Origin: Haberlea rhodopensis
Taxonomy: Eukaryota; Streptophyta; Magnoliopsida; Lamiales; Gesneriaceae
Direction of reading: 5' to 3'
DNA length: 64,000 bases
Assembly (NCBI GenBank): GCA_907163345.1
Contig: CAJQUN010000140.1
Coordinates: 124,001 to 188,000 of the forward strand
Position numbers and translations under genes: made by a program. The notes beneath the pieces are model-generated. The model was not told the DNA's origin, did not search any database, and was given only the letters and a program-made list of their open reading frames with translations. Every line of letters begins with the position of its first letter. Position 1 is the stretch's first letter. Positions 1 through 10,990 of the stretch are shown here, piece by piece.

Positions 1-412
1 CTCAATTTTTTGGAAAATTAAAGCACTTGCACATCCGCATCCGCATCCGCACCCGCCCACGCATCGGACTTATGTGACTTAGGTTCTGAATGGTTTTCGG
101 AACATCATGTGCTCTAATCTTGAGCTAATAATAGCCTGATCTCAGGTCGAGCTTGTAAAAGACTTTAGCTCCCTTGCGTTGATCGAACAGATCATCAATC
201 CTCGAAAGGGGATATTTGTTCTTGATTGTGATATTATTTAGTTTTCGATAATCAATACCAACCTAATGCTCCCACCTTCTTTTTCATATGCAGTATGGGC
301 TCCGCATGATACACTAGATCTTATCTGCTTTATGCCTAAGAGCTCTTGATGTTGTTCCTTAAGTTCTTCCAATTCAGCCGGAGCCCTTCGTGGAGCCATT
401 CAATATGGTGCC
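1..412 (-). pseudogene. E0 part 1: reverse-transcriptase fragment of an old Ty3/gypsy element
   Basis: Read on the minus strand, 412 down to ~150 resembles the start of a plant Ty3/gypsy reverse transcriptase: an RMAP-like start, the segment before the conserved IDYRQLN-type motif, then the region around the DLFDQ-type motif. It is full of frame breaks. The remainder of the same element (gag, protease, RT start) resumes at 8893 beyond the E1 insertion, so this is the interrupted downstream part. Bases 1 to ~150 are not assignable; they include a short CATCCG repeat at ~33-56. The element continues beyond the window on the left or is truncated there. Confidence 0.65.
408..412. repeat. Target-site duplication of E1, left copy (GTGCC)
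   Basis: GTGCC at 408-412 is repeated exactly at 8893-8897, immediately outside the TG...CA ends of E1. This 5-bp direct repeat is the expected footprint of LTR-retrotransposon integration and fixes both element ends. Confidence 0.95.
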
Positions 413-2254
413 TGTAATGGCTCGATTTAATTTATACACGTGTCATATGATTATAGAGTAGTTTTGAATTACGGTACGATGTGGACTCGGGTTCGGGTTG
501 AACCGAAGGTTAATACTCACATACATGACATGACTATGTGATATATGGCAAGGAATGAAACATGATACACAAGATGTAGTGCATAGAAATTACTTGAATT
601 AAATCAAGTGTAGTGACATATCAAGTAACATGGACTAGTATGCATTTGACTTGAATTTCCTATGCCTTTGGTTTCATTTGAATGTCCATTAGCATGTGGA
701 TGTGAGTTTGAGTTTGCATTTGGAGAGTTAATTAAATAGGTAAAATCAGATATCAAACTCATAATACACCATTTTCACCTACAAAATCCCTACACAAGAA
801 CCTCTAAATCTTCTCTTGGTTTTGGGTCTTGAACTTGGAAGTAAACTTGGTAATCAAGCTAAGAAGTGGAGTGAAGGGATTTTATACTTGCTTGGTAAAA
901 ATTTCATAGCACATGATGTCTTATGTTGGTTAGTTGTTGAAATTGAAGCATGTGAGTTTGAATCTTTTATGTTTTGAATTGAAACTTGTTATCATGCAAA
1001 TAAATGAGTTGTATGATGAGAGAAACATGTTTATATGTTATTAGAGATTGCATGAAACATGTTTAAATGTTGAATTTTGAGTTGTAGGAGATACACCATG
1101 AAGATAAGCTCAAAATCGCTATGTTCTGATTTTTCTGGACATCGGCGATCGATCGCTAGCTTTGTGCCGATCGATCGCCGAGACAGAGCAACAATATAAG
1201 GCGGTTAAATCATGTGGCGATCGATCGGTGAAAATGTGGCGATCGATCGCGAGAAACAGTACATTTTGGCGATCGATCGTGAGGTAGTGGCAATCGATCG
1301 CGAGAGGGCAGAACAGTATGGCGATCGATCGGTGAAATATAGCGCCGATCGCCAGGGACAGAATTTTAAAAATGTTATATTTTTTGTAGAATTTGATTTT
1401 AATGCCTATGATAACATGATATATTGTTGTAGCATCATCACAGGGGACGGGACAACGAGGCGATTAGACAGTGACGCCTAATTTATATCATTTTTGTCGC
1501 AGAACAGGTAGGTGTTGACGTACGGAGTATAGATATTGTGTGATGATGTTATGAGATTGGTATCATATGATTGGTAATATCATATGCATGTACATTCATG
1601 AATATCATGTATTTGAGAGGGATGAAGTATATGCTTTAGCATTTGAGGTATACGCCTGGTTTGGGTATATGCTCGGGTATGCTATATATACTTGGTATGA
1701 GAGATATACGCCGGTTTTTGGGTATATGCTCTGGCTATTATCATGTGAGGACGGTACTATGATATGTGTTGCTAATATGAAGATGTGAGGTGGTTCCACT
1801 GACATATTGAGCGGAAATAGACATATCATCTTAGTCTCGTGATAATAGGGTGTGTGATGAGACATGTCATGACATAATTGCATTTGTTGATGCATAATAC
1901 AGAGCATTCACATTTGATGATTATTATTGTGCTTTATCATTGATATTGTGTTTTGATATTGCACTGAGATAGTTGTTATCTATACTCACGTCATGTGAAT
2001 GTTTCTGTAGGGACTCATAGACGTGGGAGGACGGGATGTAAGTCATTTTTCGCTGCGAGCTGAACCACTGCCTATGAGTTATCTTGGATTAGGTTGTTGC
2101 TTGTACATGTGATGTATAGTTGGTTAGGTTTTTATAACCCTTGTAACAACTTAACTAGTCAGAAACTCTAAATCAGTGTATGTTTTTACTTAATTCAGAC
2201 TCACGTATGTATGCTTAATTGATACATAATGGATTAAGTAATGAGGACCCCACA
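413..2254 (+). repeat. 5' LTR of E1
   Basis: Begins TGTAATG and ends CCCCACA, matching 7051-8892 over its whole length. It holds the CGATCGATCG pair cluster (1146-1354), then a block of short GGTATATGC-like repeats at ~1600-1740. The open frames read across it on either strand are repeat-driven and not protein genes. A promoter must lie here, but I cannot place a TATA box with confidence. Confidence 0.95.
1146..1354. repeat. Paired CGATCGATCG palindrome cluster A (E1 5' LTR)
   Basis: Motif starts are at 1146/1168, 1218/1240, 1270/1291 and 1322/~1343, that is four pairs with members 21-22 bp apart and pairs 52-72 bp apart. Six copies are exact CGATCGATCG; 1291 is CAATCGATCG, and the last is decayed. 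The flanks are usually GG/GC on the left and C or GTG on the right. The cluster begins ~733 bp into the LTR. The function is unknown. Confidence 0.95.
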
Positions 2255-2258
2255 TTAG

Positions 2259-2270
2259 TGGTATCAGAGC
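2259..2270 (+). other. Primer-binding site of E1 (tRNA-iMet type)
   Basis: TGGTATCAGAGC begins 5 bases after the 5' LTR end. This 12-mer is the usual plant initiator-methionine-tRNA primer site for minus-strand cDNA synthesis. Confidence 0.93.
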
Positions 2271-2438
2271 AGTGGTTCGAGAACGGGGTGAACATGGGTA
2301 GAGGAAGTGTATTATGGAGTTACCTAAACACTTGAAAACATGTTAAAATGGTAATATCATGTTAGGATTTGTAATATGATATTTTTTCTAACATGTTTGA
2401 GAATTGTGAATGTTATTGTTAACCCTTGATATACAGTT

Positions 2439-3410
2439 ATGACAGACAGAGGGTATCATGAGGATGTTGGGGATGCCATGAGTGGGAATGCTAGTGTGAG
2501 GATGGCGCCTGTGCCACCACCACCGATTGGTCAAGGGCCAGTGGAACATGTATTGTTACCTGACGAGTTAACATTGACACAATTTCTGAGTTATCAACCA
2601 CCCAGGTTTGAGGGTACTGAATCAGGGGAACTGGCAGAGGAGTGGCTGGAACGTGTGGAACAGATATTTGTGTCAGCACCGTGTGCCAAGACTGCTTGGT
2701 TACGCTTAGCTGAATTTCAGTTGGCTAAGAAAGCAATGATGTGGTGGAAAGCTACATTGATTGAGCTGAGAGCTCAAGGTCAGACTATGGACTGAGATGT
2801 TTTCAGAACTCGTTTTCTTGCTCACTACTTCTCTGTGGCAGCAAGGCAGAGGAAAGAAGATGAGTTTACAAATTTGAAACAGGGTAATATGATTGTGTCT
2901 GAGTATGCGGTGCAATATTCATCGTTGTTACGATATGTACCACATATTGCTGCTAATACCAAGGTAAAGATTAGACAATTTGTAAAGGGCTTGAGGCCGG
3001 AGTTATTTGATAGGGTGATGTCTAATAACCCTTGTTCATATGAGGAAGCGTTGATGAGAGCCGAAATGGCTGAGATTGCTGTTGGTGTTTATCAAGATGT
3101 GGGACATTCTCAGATACCTACATCAGAGAGCATGAGACCACGGGGGGAAACGTTTAAACCATCACGAGGAGGTGCTTCTTCCTCTCGATTTAGTGGGAAA
3201 CGTTTTGGACCACGAACAGGGGATGACCGAAGAGCTAAGGGACAGTTCCAAGGTAGTAGTAGTGGCAGTGGTGTGCAATGCTTTAAATGTGGCGGACCAC
3301 ATTTGAAACGAGATTGTCCTCAATTGAATACAGTAGTTTGTTTCCGTTGTGGGAGGCCAGGACATGTGATCCGTGATTGTCCTCAAGTGGGTGGACAACA
3401 GAGGAGATGA
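2439..3410 (+). pseudogene. gag: E1 gag (capsid/nucleocapsid), broken
   Basis: Gag forms the virus-like particle and packages the element RNA. The reading starts at ATG 2439 and shows the plant retrotransposon gag core (FEGTESGELAEEWLERVEQI, then AEFQLAKKAMMWW), followed from ~3275 by two CCHC zinc knuckles of the form C-x2-C-x4-H-x4-C (CFKCGGPHLKRDC and CFRCGRPGHVIRDC). A TGA at 2793-2795 interrupts the core where the E2 homologue has a tryptophan codon, a TGG to TGA change. The frame otherwise continues from 2835 to the stop at 3408-3410. The family and order are certain; the copy is disabled. Confidence 0.9.
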
Positions 3411-3413
3411 CCA

Positions 3414-3850
3414 ATGTCAGAGAATACAGTGCAACAGAGACCACAGGGTGTACCACAATCTAGTGGAGGACAGAGGGAAGGACCACCTCAGGCTCAGGTA
3501 TATGCATTGAATAGGGAGCAAGCAGAGGCAGCTCCTGATGATTTGATAGCGGGTAAGTGTACTTTGTTTACTTATCCAGCTTTACTTTTGATTGATACTG
3601 GTGCATCACATTCTTTTGTTGCACAAAATTTTATTGACCGGTATCGTATATGCTCGTCTCCACTGTTGATGCGTCTTTATGTTTCGACACTGATGGGAAC
3701 TACTGTGATGGCTTGTCAGAGTGTGTCTGATTGTGATATTTAGTTTGAGACTGAGTATGGACTACAGGATGATTTGATTGTGTTAGACATGACAGATTTT
3801 GATTGCATTCTTGGAATCGATGTGTTGAGTAAACATAAATCTGTTGTGGA
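3414..3850 (+). pseudogene. E1 aspartic protease, broken
   Basis: The retropepsin motif LIDTGASHSF lies at ~3588-3617, the catalytic Asp of the family, and the FDCILGIDVL motif follows at ~3798-3827. The first frame stops at 3741-3743 and the second begins near 3774 in the same direction, so one in-frame stop (or short shift) splits the domain. The protease would cleave the Gag-Pol polyprotein. It is separated from gag by a stop and lies directly upstream of the reverse transcriptase. Confidence 0.85.
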
Positions 3851-5572
3851 TTGTTGTCAGAAAATAGTGAGATTTCAGTCTGATACTGGAAATCAATGGT
3901 TCTTCTATGGCCAGGGATCGAGGGCAAGGATTCCTTTGATATCAGCAATCCGAATGTCGCGTTTATTAGAACGTGGACATGCTGCTTATTTGATTTATGC
4001 CCTTGATGTAACTGAACAGAAAATAGAAAGAAAAGTGGAGGAGATACCAGTGGTTGCAGAATATGCGGATGTGTTTCCGGATGAGATACCTGGATTTCCA
4101 CCGAGTCGAGAAGTGAAATTTGGTATTGATTTGATACCTAGTACTTCTGCAATTTCACGAGCTCCTTATCGAATGGCACCGACTGAATTGAAAGAATTGA
4201 AAACTCAATTGCAAGACTTATTTGAAAAGGGGTACATACGTCCTAGTGTATCTCCTTGGGGTGCTCCGGTATTATTTGTTAAGAAGAAGGATGGGACAAT
4301 GCGATTGTGTATTGACTATCGACAATTGAACAAGGTAACCATAAATAATAAATATCCTCTTCCTCGTATTGATGATTTATTTGATCAGTTACAAGGACAA
4401 AAATCTATTCTAAAATTGATTTGAGATCTGGTTATCATCAAATACGTGTGAGAGAGGGTGATGTACAGAAGATAGCATTCAGAACTCGCTATGGACATTA
4501 TGAGTTTCTGGTGATGCCATTTGGAGTGACAAATGCCCCAGCTGTCTTTATGAGTTTAATGAATCGGGTTTTCCAGGAATACCTTGATCGATTTGTCATT
4601 GTCTTTATCGATGATATACTGATCTATTCACAGAATGATGCAGAACATGCCCAACATTTGCATATGGTATTGCAATTGTTGAGGACACATAAGTTGTATG
4701 CCAAACTCAGTAAGTGTGAGTTTTGGTTGACTAGTGTCGGCTTTTTGGGGCATGTAATCTCGAAAAAAGGTATATCAGTTGATCCGAAAAAGATCGAAGC
4801 AGTGTTGAATTGGTCAGCACCTACTTCTGTGCCAGAAATACGCAGTTTCTTGGGCTTGGCTGGATATTATAGACGATTTGTTGAAGGATTTTCAACAATT
4901 GCCAAACCATTGACACAATTGACACAGAAGGGAGTATCATTTCAATGGTCAGAGGCTTGTGAGCATAGTTTTCAGGAATTGAAACATCGATTGACTACAA
5001 CTCCAGTCTTGATCATTCCATCGGAACATGACAGGTTTGCCTTATATACTGATGCATCATTACTAGGTTTGGGTTGTGTATTGATGCAGGATAAACATGT
5101 AGTGGCTTATGCATCACGACAATTGAAACCACATGAAATGCGATATCCAGTGCATGATCTGGAATTAGCTGCCATTGTCTTTGCTTTGAAAATATGGCGA
5201 CATTATTTATATGGTACGTCGTTTACCATATACACAGATCATAAGAGTTTAAAGTTTTTGTTCACTCAAGCAGAATTGAATATGAGGCAAAGAAGATGGA
5301 TGGATCTGTTGAAAGATTATGATTGTGAGATTGAATATCATCCAGGAAAAGCTAATCTTAAAGCAGATGCCTTGAGTCGAAAAGTACATCATACAGCTGA
5401 TGAGATGATTCATTTATCTGCCTTGATGACTTCTTGTTGTACTTTGGGTTATGAGTTTGATGTGGAAACAGTGCCAGTACGGGTATCAACATTATTGGTT
5501 GAACCTGATATTTTGAGAAAATCAAGACAGCACAAAATACTGATGATGAGGTACAACAATGGAAGGACGTGA
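3850..5572 (+). pseudogene. E1 reverse transcriptase and RNase H, frameshifted
   Basis: The upstream part (to 4424) carries MRLCIDYRQLNKVT and RIDDLFDQL; the downstream part (4421-5572) carries MPFGVTNAPAVF, the active-site FIDDILIYS (Y/F-x-D-D box), and then RNase H with YTDASLLGLG, HDLELAAIVFAL and YTDHKSLKFL. It ends with the LSRK linker typical of this family. A frameshift at ~4420 breaks the fingers/palm region. This enzyme pair copies element RNA into cDNA in the particle. Everything needed for the fold is present except a continuous frame. Confidence 0.9.
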
Positions 5573-6940
5573 TAAATCAAGGACAACCATCTCAATATAT
5601 ACTTCCAAGTGATGGGATTCTTAAATAGAGAAACTGTTGGGTAGTACCTGCTTCATTGGACTACGTCAAGAACTACTACAACGTGCTCATTGTAGTAGAT
5701 ACAGTATACATCCTGGAGGAAAGAAAATGTATCATGATTTACGTACCCAATTTTGGTGGAAACGCATGAAACAGGATGTGTTGAACTTTGTAAAACGGTG
5801 TTTAGTCTGTCAACAAGTAAAAGCATAAAGACAGAAACCAGGAGGTGAATTACACAGTTCGGAAATTCCTCAGTGGAAATGGGAACATACCACAATGGAT
5901 TTTGTGAGTCATTTGCCACGGACGTCTTCTGGTTGTGATGCCATTTGGGTGATCGTTGACCGACTCACCAAAGTATCTCATTTCGTGCCATATTGTATGA
6001 CATTTACATATCTGCGAATGGCACAGTTGTACATTCAACATGTAGTGAGACTACATGGTATACCAGTTTCCATTGTGTCGGATAGAGATCCGAGATTTAC
6101 TTTTCATTTTTGGGAAGGGTTACAGACAGCATTGGGAACTGAAGTGCGGTTGAGTACAGCATATCATCCTCAGACAGATGGACAAACAGAGCGTACGATA
6201 CAGACGCTTGAGGATATGTTGCGTGCCTGTGTATTAGAGTTTGATACCTCTTGGCAAGAGTCATTGCCATTAGTGGAATTTTCATATAATAATAGTTATC
6301 AATCTAGTATACAGATGGTGAGGCTCTGTATGGGCGACGATGTAGATCGCCATTGTATTGGGATGATGTGGACCAGTCTTCCTTACATGGAACGGATATG
6401 ATTCTTGAAATGGAAGAAAAAGTAAAGTTGATTCGATTGAAACTTAAAGCTGCCCAGGACCGACAGGCTGCTTATGCCAAAAAGCGTCGTAGACCACTTG
6501 AATTTCAAGTTGGTGATCGTGTATTCTTGAAAATCTCACCTTTTAAAGGTGTAGTATGATTTGGTAAATGTGGGAAGCTGTCTCCATGATACGTTGGTCC
6601 GTATGAAGTATTGCAACGTATTGGTACGTTGGCATATCAGTTGGCACTACCACCAGCCTTGAGTAGTATTCATGATGTCTTCCATGTTTCACTGTTAAGG
6701 AAATATGAACCAGATCCAAGTCATGTATTACAGTTACCTGATGTACAGTTGGATACAGATGTATCGTATGAGGAACGACTAGTTATGATCTTGGATCGAG
6801 CTGAACGCAGGTTGCGTAATAAAGTGATTCCTATGGTTAAGGTACAATGGGACAGAATGGGTGTCGAAGAGGCAACGTTGGAGACGGAGCAACATATGAT
6901 GCAACGGTATCCAGATTTGTTTTCTGGTATGTTAATATGT
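5573..6940 (+). pseudogene. E1 integrase with chromodomain-like tail, broken
   Basis: The zinc-binding HHCC module (H-S-x-x-x-Y-x-I-H-P-G ... C-x-x-C) is at ~5690-5820. The DDE core is visible as MDFVSHLPR, IVSDRDPRF and STAYHPQTDGQTERT between ~5895 and 6240. From ~6470 the GPYEVLQRIG and FHVSLLRKYEPD segments lead to a tail with VIPMVKVQWDRMGVEEAT, which is the chromodomain-like region that steers integration in chromoviruses. Stops or frameshifts occur near 5575-5636, 5826, ~6320-6400, 6557 and ~6590. The domain integrates cDNA; this copy cannot be made as one protein. Confidence 0.88.
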
Positions 6941-7038
6941 TATTTTTACATGTTTCTTATGGTGCATATATCATATGTGTTGTTATGTGAAGCATGTATT
7001 ATGTTTATATATGCAATTTCGAGGGCGAAATTCAATAA

Positions 7039-7050
7039 GTGGGGGAGAAT
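7039..7050 (+). other. Polypurine tract of E1
   Basis: GTGGGGGAGAAT directly precedes the 3' LTR, at the position and purine bias expected of the plus-strand primer. Confidence 0.8.
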
Positions 7051-8892
7051 TGTAATGCCTCGATTTAATTTATACACGTGTCATATGATTATAGAGTAAT
7101 TTTGAATTACGGTATGATGTGGACTCGGGTTCGGGTTGAACCGAGGGTTAATACTCACATACATGACATGACTATGTGATATATGGCAAGGAATGAAACA
7201 TGATACACAAGATGTAGTGCATAGAAATTACTTGAATTAAATCAAGTGTAGTGACATATCAAGTAACATGGACTAGTATGCATTTGACTTGAATTTCCTA
7301 TGCCTTTGGTTTCATTTGAATGTCCATTAGCATGTGGATTTGAGTTTGAGTTTGCATTTGGAGAGTTAATTAAATAGGTAAAATCAGATGTCAAACTCAT
7401 AATACACCATTTTCACCTACAAAATCCTTACACAAGCACCTCTAAATCTTCTCTTGGTTTTGGGTCTTGAACTTGGAAGTAAACTTGGTAATCAAGCTAA
7501 GAAGTGGAGTGAAGGGATTTTATACTTGCTTGGTAAGAATTTCATAGCACATGATGTCTTATGTTGGTTAGTTGTTGAAATTGAAGCATGTGAGTTTGAA
7601 TCTTTTATGTTTTGAATTGAAACTTGTTATCATGCAAATAAATGAGTTGTATGATGAGAGAAACATGTTTATATGTTATTAGAGATTGCATGAAACATGT
7701 TTAAATTTGAATTTTGAGTTGTAGGAGATACACCATGAAGATAAGCTCAAAATTGCCATGTTCTGATTTTTCTGGACATCGGCGATCGATCGCTAGCTTT
7801 GTGCCGATCGATCGCCGAGAGAGAGCAACAATATAAGGCGGTTAAATCATGTGGCGATCGATCGGTGAAAATGTGACGATCGATCGTGAGAAACAGTACA
7901 TTTTGGCGATCGATCGCGAGGTAGTGGCGATCGATCGTGAGAGGGCAGAACAGTATGGCGATCGATCGGTGAAATATAGCGACCGATCGCCAGGGACAGA
8001 ATTTTAAAAATGTTATATTTTTTGTAGAATTTGATTTTAATGCCTATGATAACATGATATATTGTTGTAGCATCATCACAGGGGACGGGACAACGAGGCG
8101 ATTAGACAGTGACGCCTAATTTATATCATTTTTGTCGCAGAACAGGTACGTGTTGACGTACGGAGTATATATATTGTGTGATGATGTTATGAGATTGGTA
8201 TCATATGATTGGTAGTATCATATGCATGTACATTCATGAATATCATGTATTTGAGAGGGATGAAGTATATGCTTTAGCATTTGAGGTATATGCCTGGTTT
8301 GGGTATATGCTCGGGTATGCTACATATACTTGGTATGAGAGATATACGCCGGTTTTTGGGTATATGCTCTGGCTATTATCATGTGAGGACGGTACTATGA
8401 TATGTGTTGCTAATATTAAGATGTGAGGCGGTTCCACTGACATATTGAGCGGAAATAGACATATCATCTTAGTCTCGTGATAATAGGATGTGTGATGAGA
8501 CATGTCATGACATAATTGCATTTGTTGATGCATAATACAGAGCATTCACATTTGATGATTATTATTGTGCTTTATCATTGATATTGTGTTTTGATATTGC
8601 ACTGAGATAGTTGTTATCTATACTCACGTCATGTGAATGTTTCTGTAGGGACTCATAGATGTGGGAGGACGGGATGTGAATCATTTTCCGCTGCGAGCTG
8701 AACCACTGCCTAGGAGTTATCTTGGATTAGGTTGTTGCTTGTACATGTGATGTATAGTTGGTTAGGTTTTTATAACCCTTGTAACAACTTAACTAGTCAG
8801 AAACTCTGAATCAGTGTATATTTTTACTTAATTCAGACTCACATATGTATGCTTAATTGATACATAATGGATTAAGTAATGAGGACCCCACA
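7051..8892 (+). repeat. 3' LTR of E1
   Basis: Same length as the 5' LTR (1842 bp). Differences I could see by eye are mostly single-base transitions plus two compensating 1-bp indels, several of them inside CpG sites of the palindrome cluster. Confidence 0.95.
7783..7989. repeat. Paired CGATCGATCG palindrome cluster B (E1 3' LTR)
   Basis: Starts at 7783/7805, 7855/7877, 7907/7928 and 7959/7980: four pairs with spacings 22, 22, 21 and 21 bp. Seven copies are exact, and the last is CGACCGATCG. The unit that is CAATCGATCG in cluster A is intact here. Confidence 0.95.
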
Positions 8893-8897
8893 GTGCC
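8893..8897. repeat. Target-site duplication of E1, right copy (GTGCC)
   Basis: Exact match to 408-412, directly after the CA end of the 3' LTR. Confidence 0.95.
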
Positions 8898-9166
8898 TTT
8901 GAAATTGGTGTAGTCCATGACACTAGGTTGATTTCAAACTCCAATTTTCGGTCTGGAACTGATCCTCGCGCTTCAGGAAATACATCCGAAAATTCTCGTA
9001 CTACTTCAGTGTCTTCTATTTTGAGCTCAATTCCTTCCTTCACCTCGTTTATAGTGGCTAGGCAAACTTCTTCACCATTTTTCATTGCTTTCCAAGTTGT
9101 GCTGCAGATAGTAAAATATTTTGCTCCTTGGATTTACCATGATATACGATTTCTACCTGGTCATGA
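8898..9166 (-). pseudogene. E0 part 2: linker between protease and reverse transcriptase
   Basis: Read from 9085 downwards, the frame gives VVREFSDVFPEARG and KLEFEINLV, the strongly conserved segment just upstream of plant Ty3/gypsy reverse transcriptase. It joins conceptually to the RT fragment at 1-412 across the E1 insertion. It is read on the minus strand, opposite to E1. E0 carries no other intact marker here. Confidence 0.8.
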
Positions 9167-9174
9167 GCTCTTAG
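9167..9174. repeat. Target-site duplication of the hAT-like element, left copy (GCTCTTAG)
   Basis: GCTCTTAG at 9167-9174 is repeated at 9761-9768. An 8-bp duplication is the hAT superfamily signature. Confidence 0.88.
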
Positions 9175-9760
9175 CAGGGTGTTCATTCGAGTCGGTTTGA
9201 ACCGAACCGAATCGAAATTTTGATTTTGAAAATCGAACCGAATCGAAATTTTGGTTCGGTTTCGCTTTTAACCCAACTTTCGGTTCGGTTCGAACCGTAC
9301 TTTTTTCGATTTTTTTTTAAAATTTTGACTTTTTCTTTTTTGAAATTGTATGATTAATTGATGAAAAGTCAAGGTAAATACAAACACTAATACATCATAC
9401 ATTAGATTCAAATGAATTTTGAACCTTTGACCTTTTAATTTTAAACTTCTAATATTATTTTGAAACTATTTAATACAAAAAAATCGAGTTTAAATGAGAC
9501 AACAAAATAAATTATATTATATTTGAAAGACGTTGTTAATTTACGAGTTCTTATTAATAAAATCAGGAGCGAAACCATTAAAAAAATATTTAAACAATAA
9601 AAAAAATTCAATTTTTTTAAAAAATTAATTTTAAAAAAAACATTTCGGTTTTCGGTTCGGTTAACCAGACCCTGTAACCGAAAACTAAATTATTTTTTTA
9701 AAATAAAAAATCGAACCAAATTTTTTCGTATCGTTTGAACCGAACCGGTTAACACCCCTA
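9175..9760. mobile_element. Non-autonomous hAT-like miniature element
   Basis: The 586-bp element has related inverted ends: CAGGGTGTTCATTCGAGTCGG on the left (first 20 bases shown as CAGGGTGTTC then ATTCGAGTCG), and TAGGGGTGTTAACCGG when the right end is read on the minus strand. Inside, blocks of GGTTCGGTTCG/CGAACCGAACC are inverted around an AT-rich core that encodes nothing. Plant hAT elements end in CAGGG/TAGGG and make 8-bp duplications, as here. It inserted into the protease-RT linker of E0, whose minus-strand coding sequence resumes on either side. Confidence 0.85.
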
Positions 9761-9768
9761 GCTCTTAG
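9761..9768. repeat. Target-site duplication of the hAT-like element, right copy
   Basis: GCTCTTAG, identical to 9167-9174. Confidence 0.88.
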
Positions 9769-10075
9769 CTTGATATCATTATTGCGGCAGTCAATTACTG
9801 CATGATGTTTAGCTAGCCAATCCATTCCAAAAATGACGTCTAATTCTACCATGTTGAGTTGGATTAGGTATGTGCTAAATATTTTTTCTCTTATACCGAC
9901 CTTGCTGTTCTGATGCATATTGCGTGCTTCAAGTGTTCTGTTGTTGGGTGTCGCCACTATATATGGTTTACTAAGTATCTATGGCTTAAGTTCTACTTTC
10001 TTAGCAAACCTTTTAGATATAAATGAATGTGTGGCATCACAATCAAACAATACATATGCAAGTAAGTGGTTTAGT
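9769..10075 (-). pseudogene. E0 aspartic protease region
   Basis: On the minus strand the stretch reads VELDVIFGMDWLAKHHAVID, the conserved C-terminal motif of plant gypsy retropepsins (ILGMDWL class), preceded towards 10060 by the region of the DTGATHSF-like motif in decayed form (SFISKRFAK is visible). Frame breaks separate these parts. It is the upstream continuation of the 8898-9166 linker before the hAT insertion. Confidence 0.75.
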
Positions 10076-10985
10076 AAAATGGTACATGCCACGACATCAT
10101 TTGCGTCATTTGCTTCCTTCTGTATTATGGCATAGACATTAACATTGGGTTTGTTTTCTCTTAGTCTGTTTGGAGGGGCGCATTGCTGTTACCAGCCTCA
10201 CTTTCTCAGCTTCAGAGTAATTCATAATTTTATGTCAGATCTTTTCCACATCGAAAGCATGCTCTGCTTTTCCTATTTCATTCTCCAATATGCACGAAGT
10301 CACACGTCATTTTGGAATTCCCTTTGTTGGTCGGATTGAATGTGGGTCCCTTACTGAACTGATTCGGATTGGACTGGTTAGGTCATTTGAACTTCTGACC
10401 ATTATTGGAGGGCTAGTTAGGAGAAGGTATTTTGTGCTTGAATTCCTCTTCCCTCGCTGGGTATTAGACTCCGCTCTGATGGCAGCTCCCGTCAAGTCTC
10501 CAAAGTTAGTGATCTCGTAGACTGCTAGAGCTGATTGTATGCAGCTATTCAATCCTTCTTGAATTAATGCAATTTTAAGTCCTCATCTGCCATGATGGTT
10601 GGGGCGTAAGTCCCCAAGGGATGAAATTTTGAAGAATATTCTATCACTGTCATCCCTGAAGTTTGGGTCAAGTTATCAAATTCTTCCAACTTCTGGAGTT
10701 TAACGGCTGCTGGGAAGTATTGTTTCATAAATGCGCCTCGGAACCTATGCCAAGTGATTGGTCATGTCTCTTCCACCGAGGGCGACACACTATCCCACCA
10801 CTTAGTCACATCGTCAACAAGAAATGTATGCGTGACTTCCACTCTGATCTGTTATGGCACTTCCAGTAGTCTATGATGCTTTTCTACTTCCTTCAGCCAG
10901 TGGTGAGCCACTTTTGGATTCGAGTTACCGTTGAAATTGTCACTCGATCTTACGGATTGACTCGTAATAGTACTTAATCCCATGT
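10076..10985 (-). pseudogene. E0 gag with zinc-knuckle remnant
   Basis: Minus-strand reading shows a remnant of a CCHC knuckle near 10240-10275 (CFRCGK) and, at ~10870-10930, AHHWLKEVEKHH-like residues typical of the start of plant gypsy gag. The frame is heavily interrupted. It is split from its own N-terminus by E2 and resumes at 19797. The several plus-strand open frames here are shadows and carry no recognisable domain. Confidence 0.6.
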
Positions 10986-10990
10986 GGTTG
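10986..10990. repeat. Target-site duplication of E2, left copy (GGTTG)
   Basis: GGTTG at 10986-10990 is repeated at 19792-19796, directly outside the TG...CA ends of E2. Confidence 0.95.

Larger units (their letters stand above)
413..8892 (+). mobile_element. E1: Ty3/gypsy chromovirus, Tekay/Del-like, complete structure
   Basis: The element is 8480 bp with two 1842-bp LTRs (413-2254 and 7051-8892), a tRNA-iMet primer-binding site, a purine-rich tract before the 3' LTR and a GTGCC target duplication. Domain order is gag, protease, reverse transcriptase, RNase H, integrase and a C-terminal chromodomain-like segment, which is the Ty3/gypsy order. Long LTRs, the Met primer site and the integrase tail place it in the Tekay/Del chromoviruses. 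By hand count the LTRs differ at about 35 sites (~1.9%), mostly transitions. The coding region has several stops and frameshifts, so this copy is not autonomous. It inserted into the minus-strand element E0. Confidence 0.93.

Noticed and set aside
1146..1354. CGATCGATCG clusters as a CRISPR array
   Set aside because: Repeats are 10-12 bp and paired, spacers are short and not of uniform length, no cas genes are present, and the setting is a plant LTR.
1212..1481. Open frame with repeated AIDRE text in the E1 LTR
   Set aside because: The text is only the translation of the palindrome units; the copy in the 3' LTR (7850-8118) carries different bases, and it lies wholly in an LTR.
1567..1788. 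Open frame with Tyr/Met-rich text (also at 8205-8426)
   Set aside because: It comes from GGTATATGC-type repeats in the E1 LTR; it exists on both strands and has no domain.
2259..2270. tRNA-Met gene
   Set aside because: Only the 12-base primer match is present; no cloverleaf follows.
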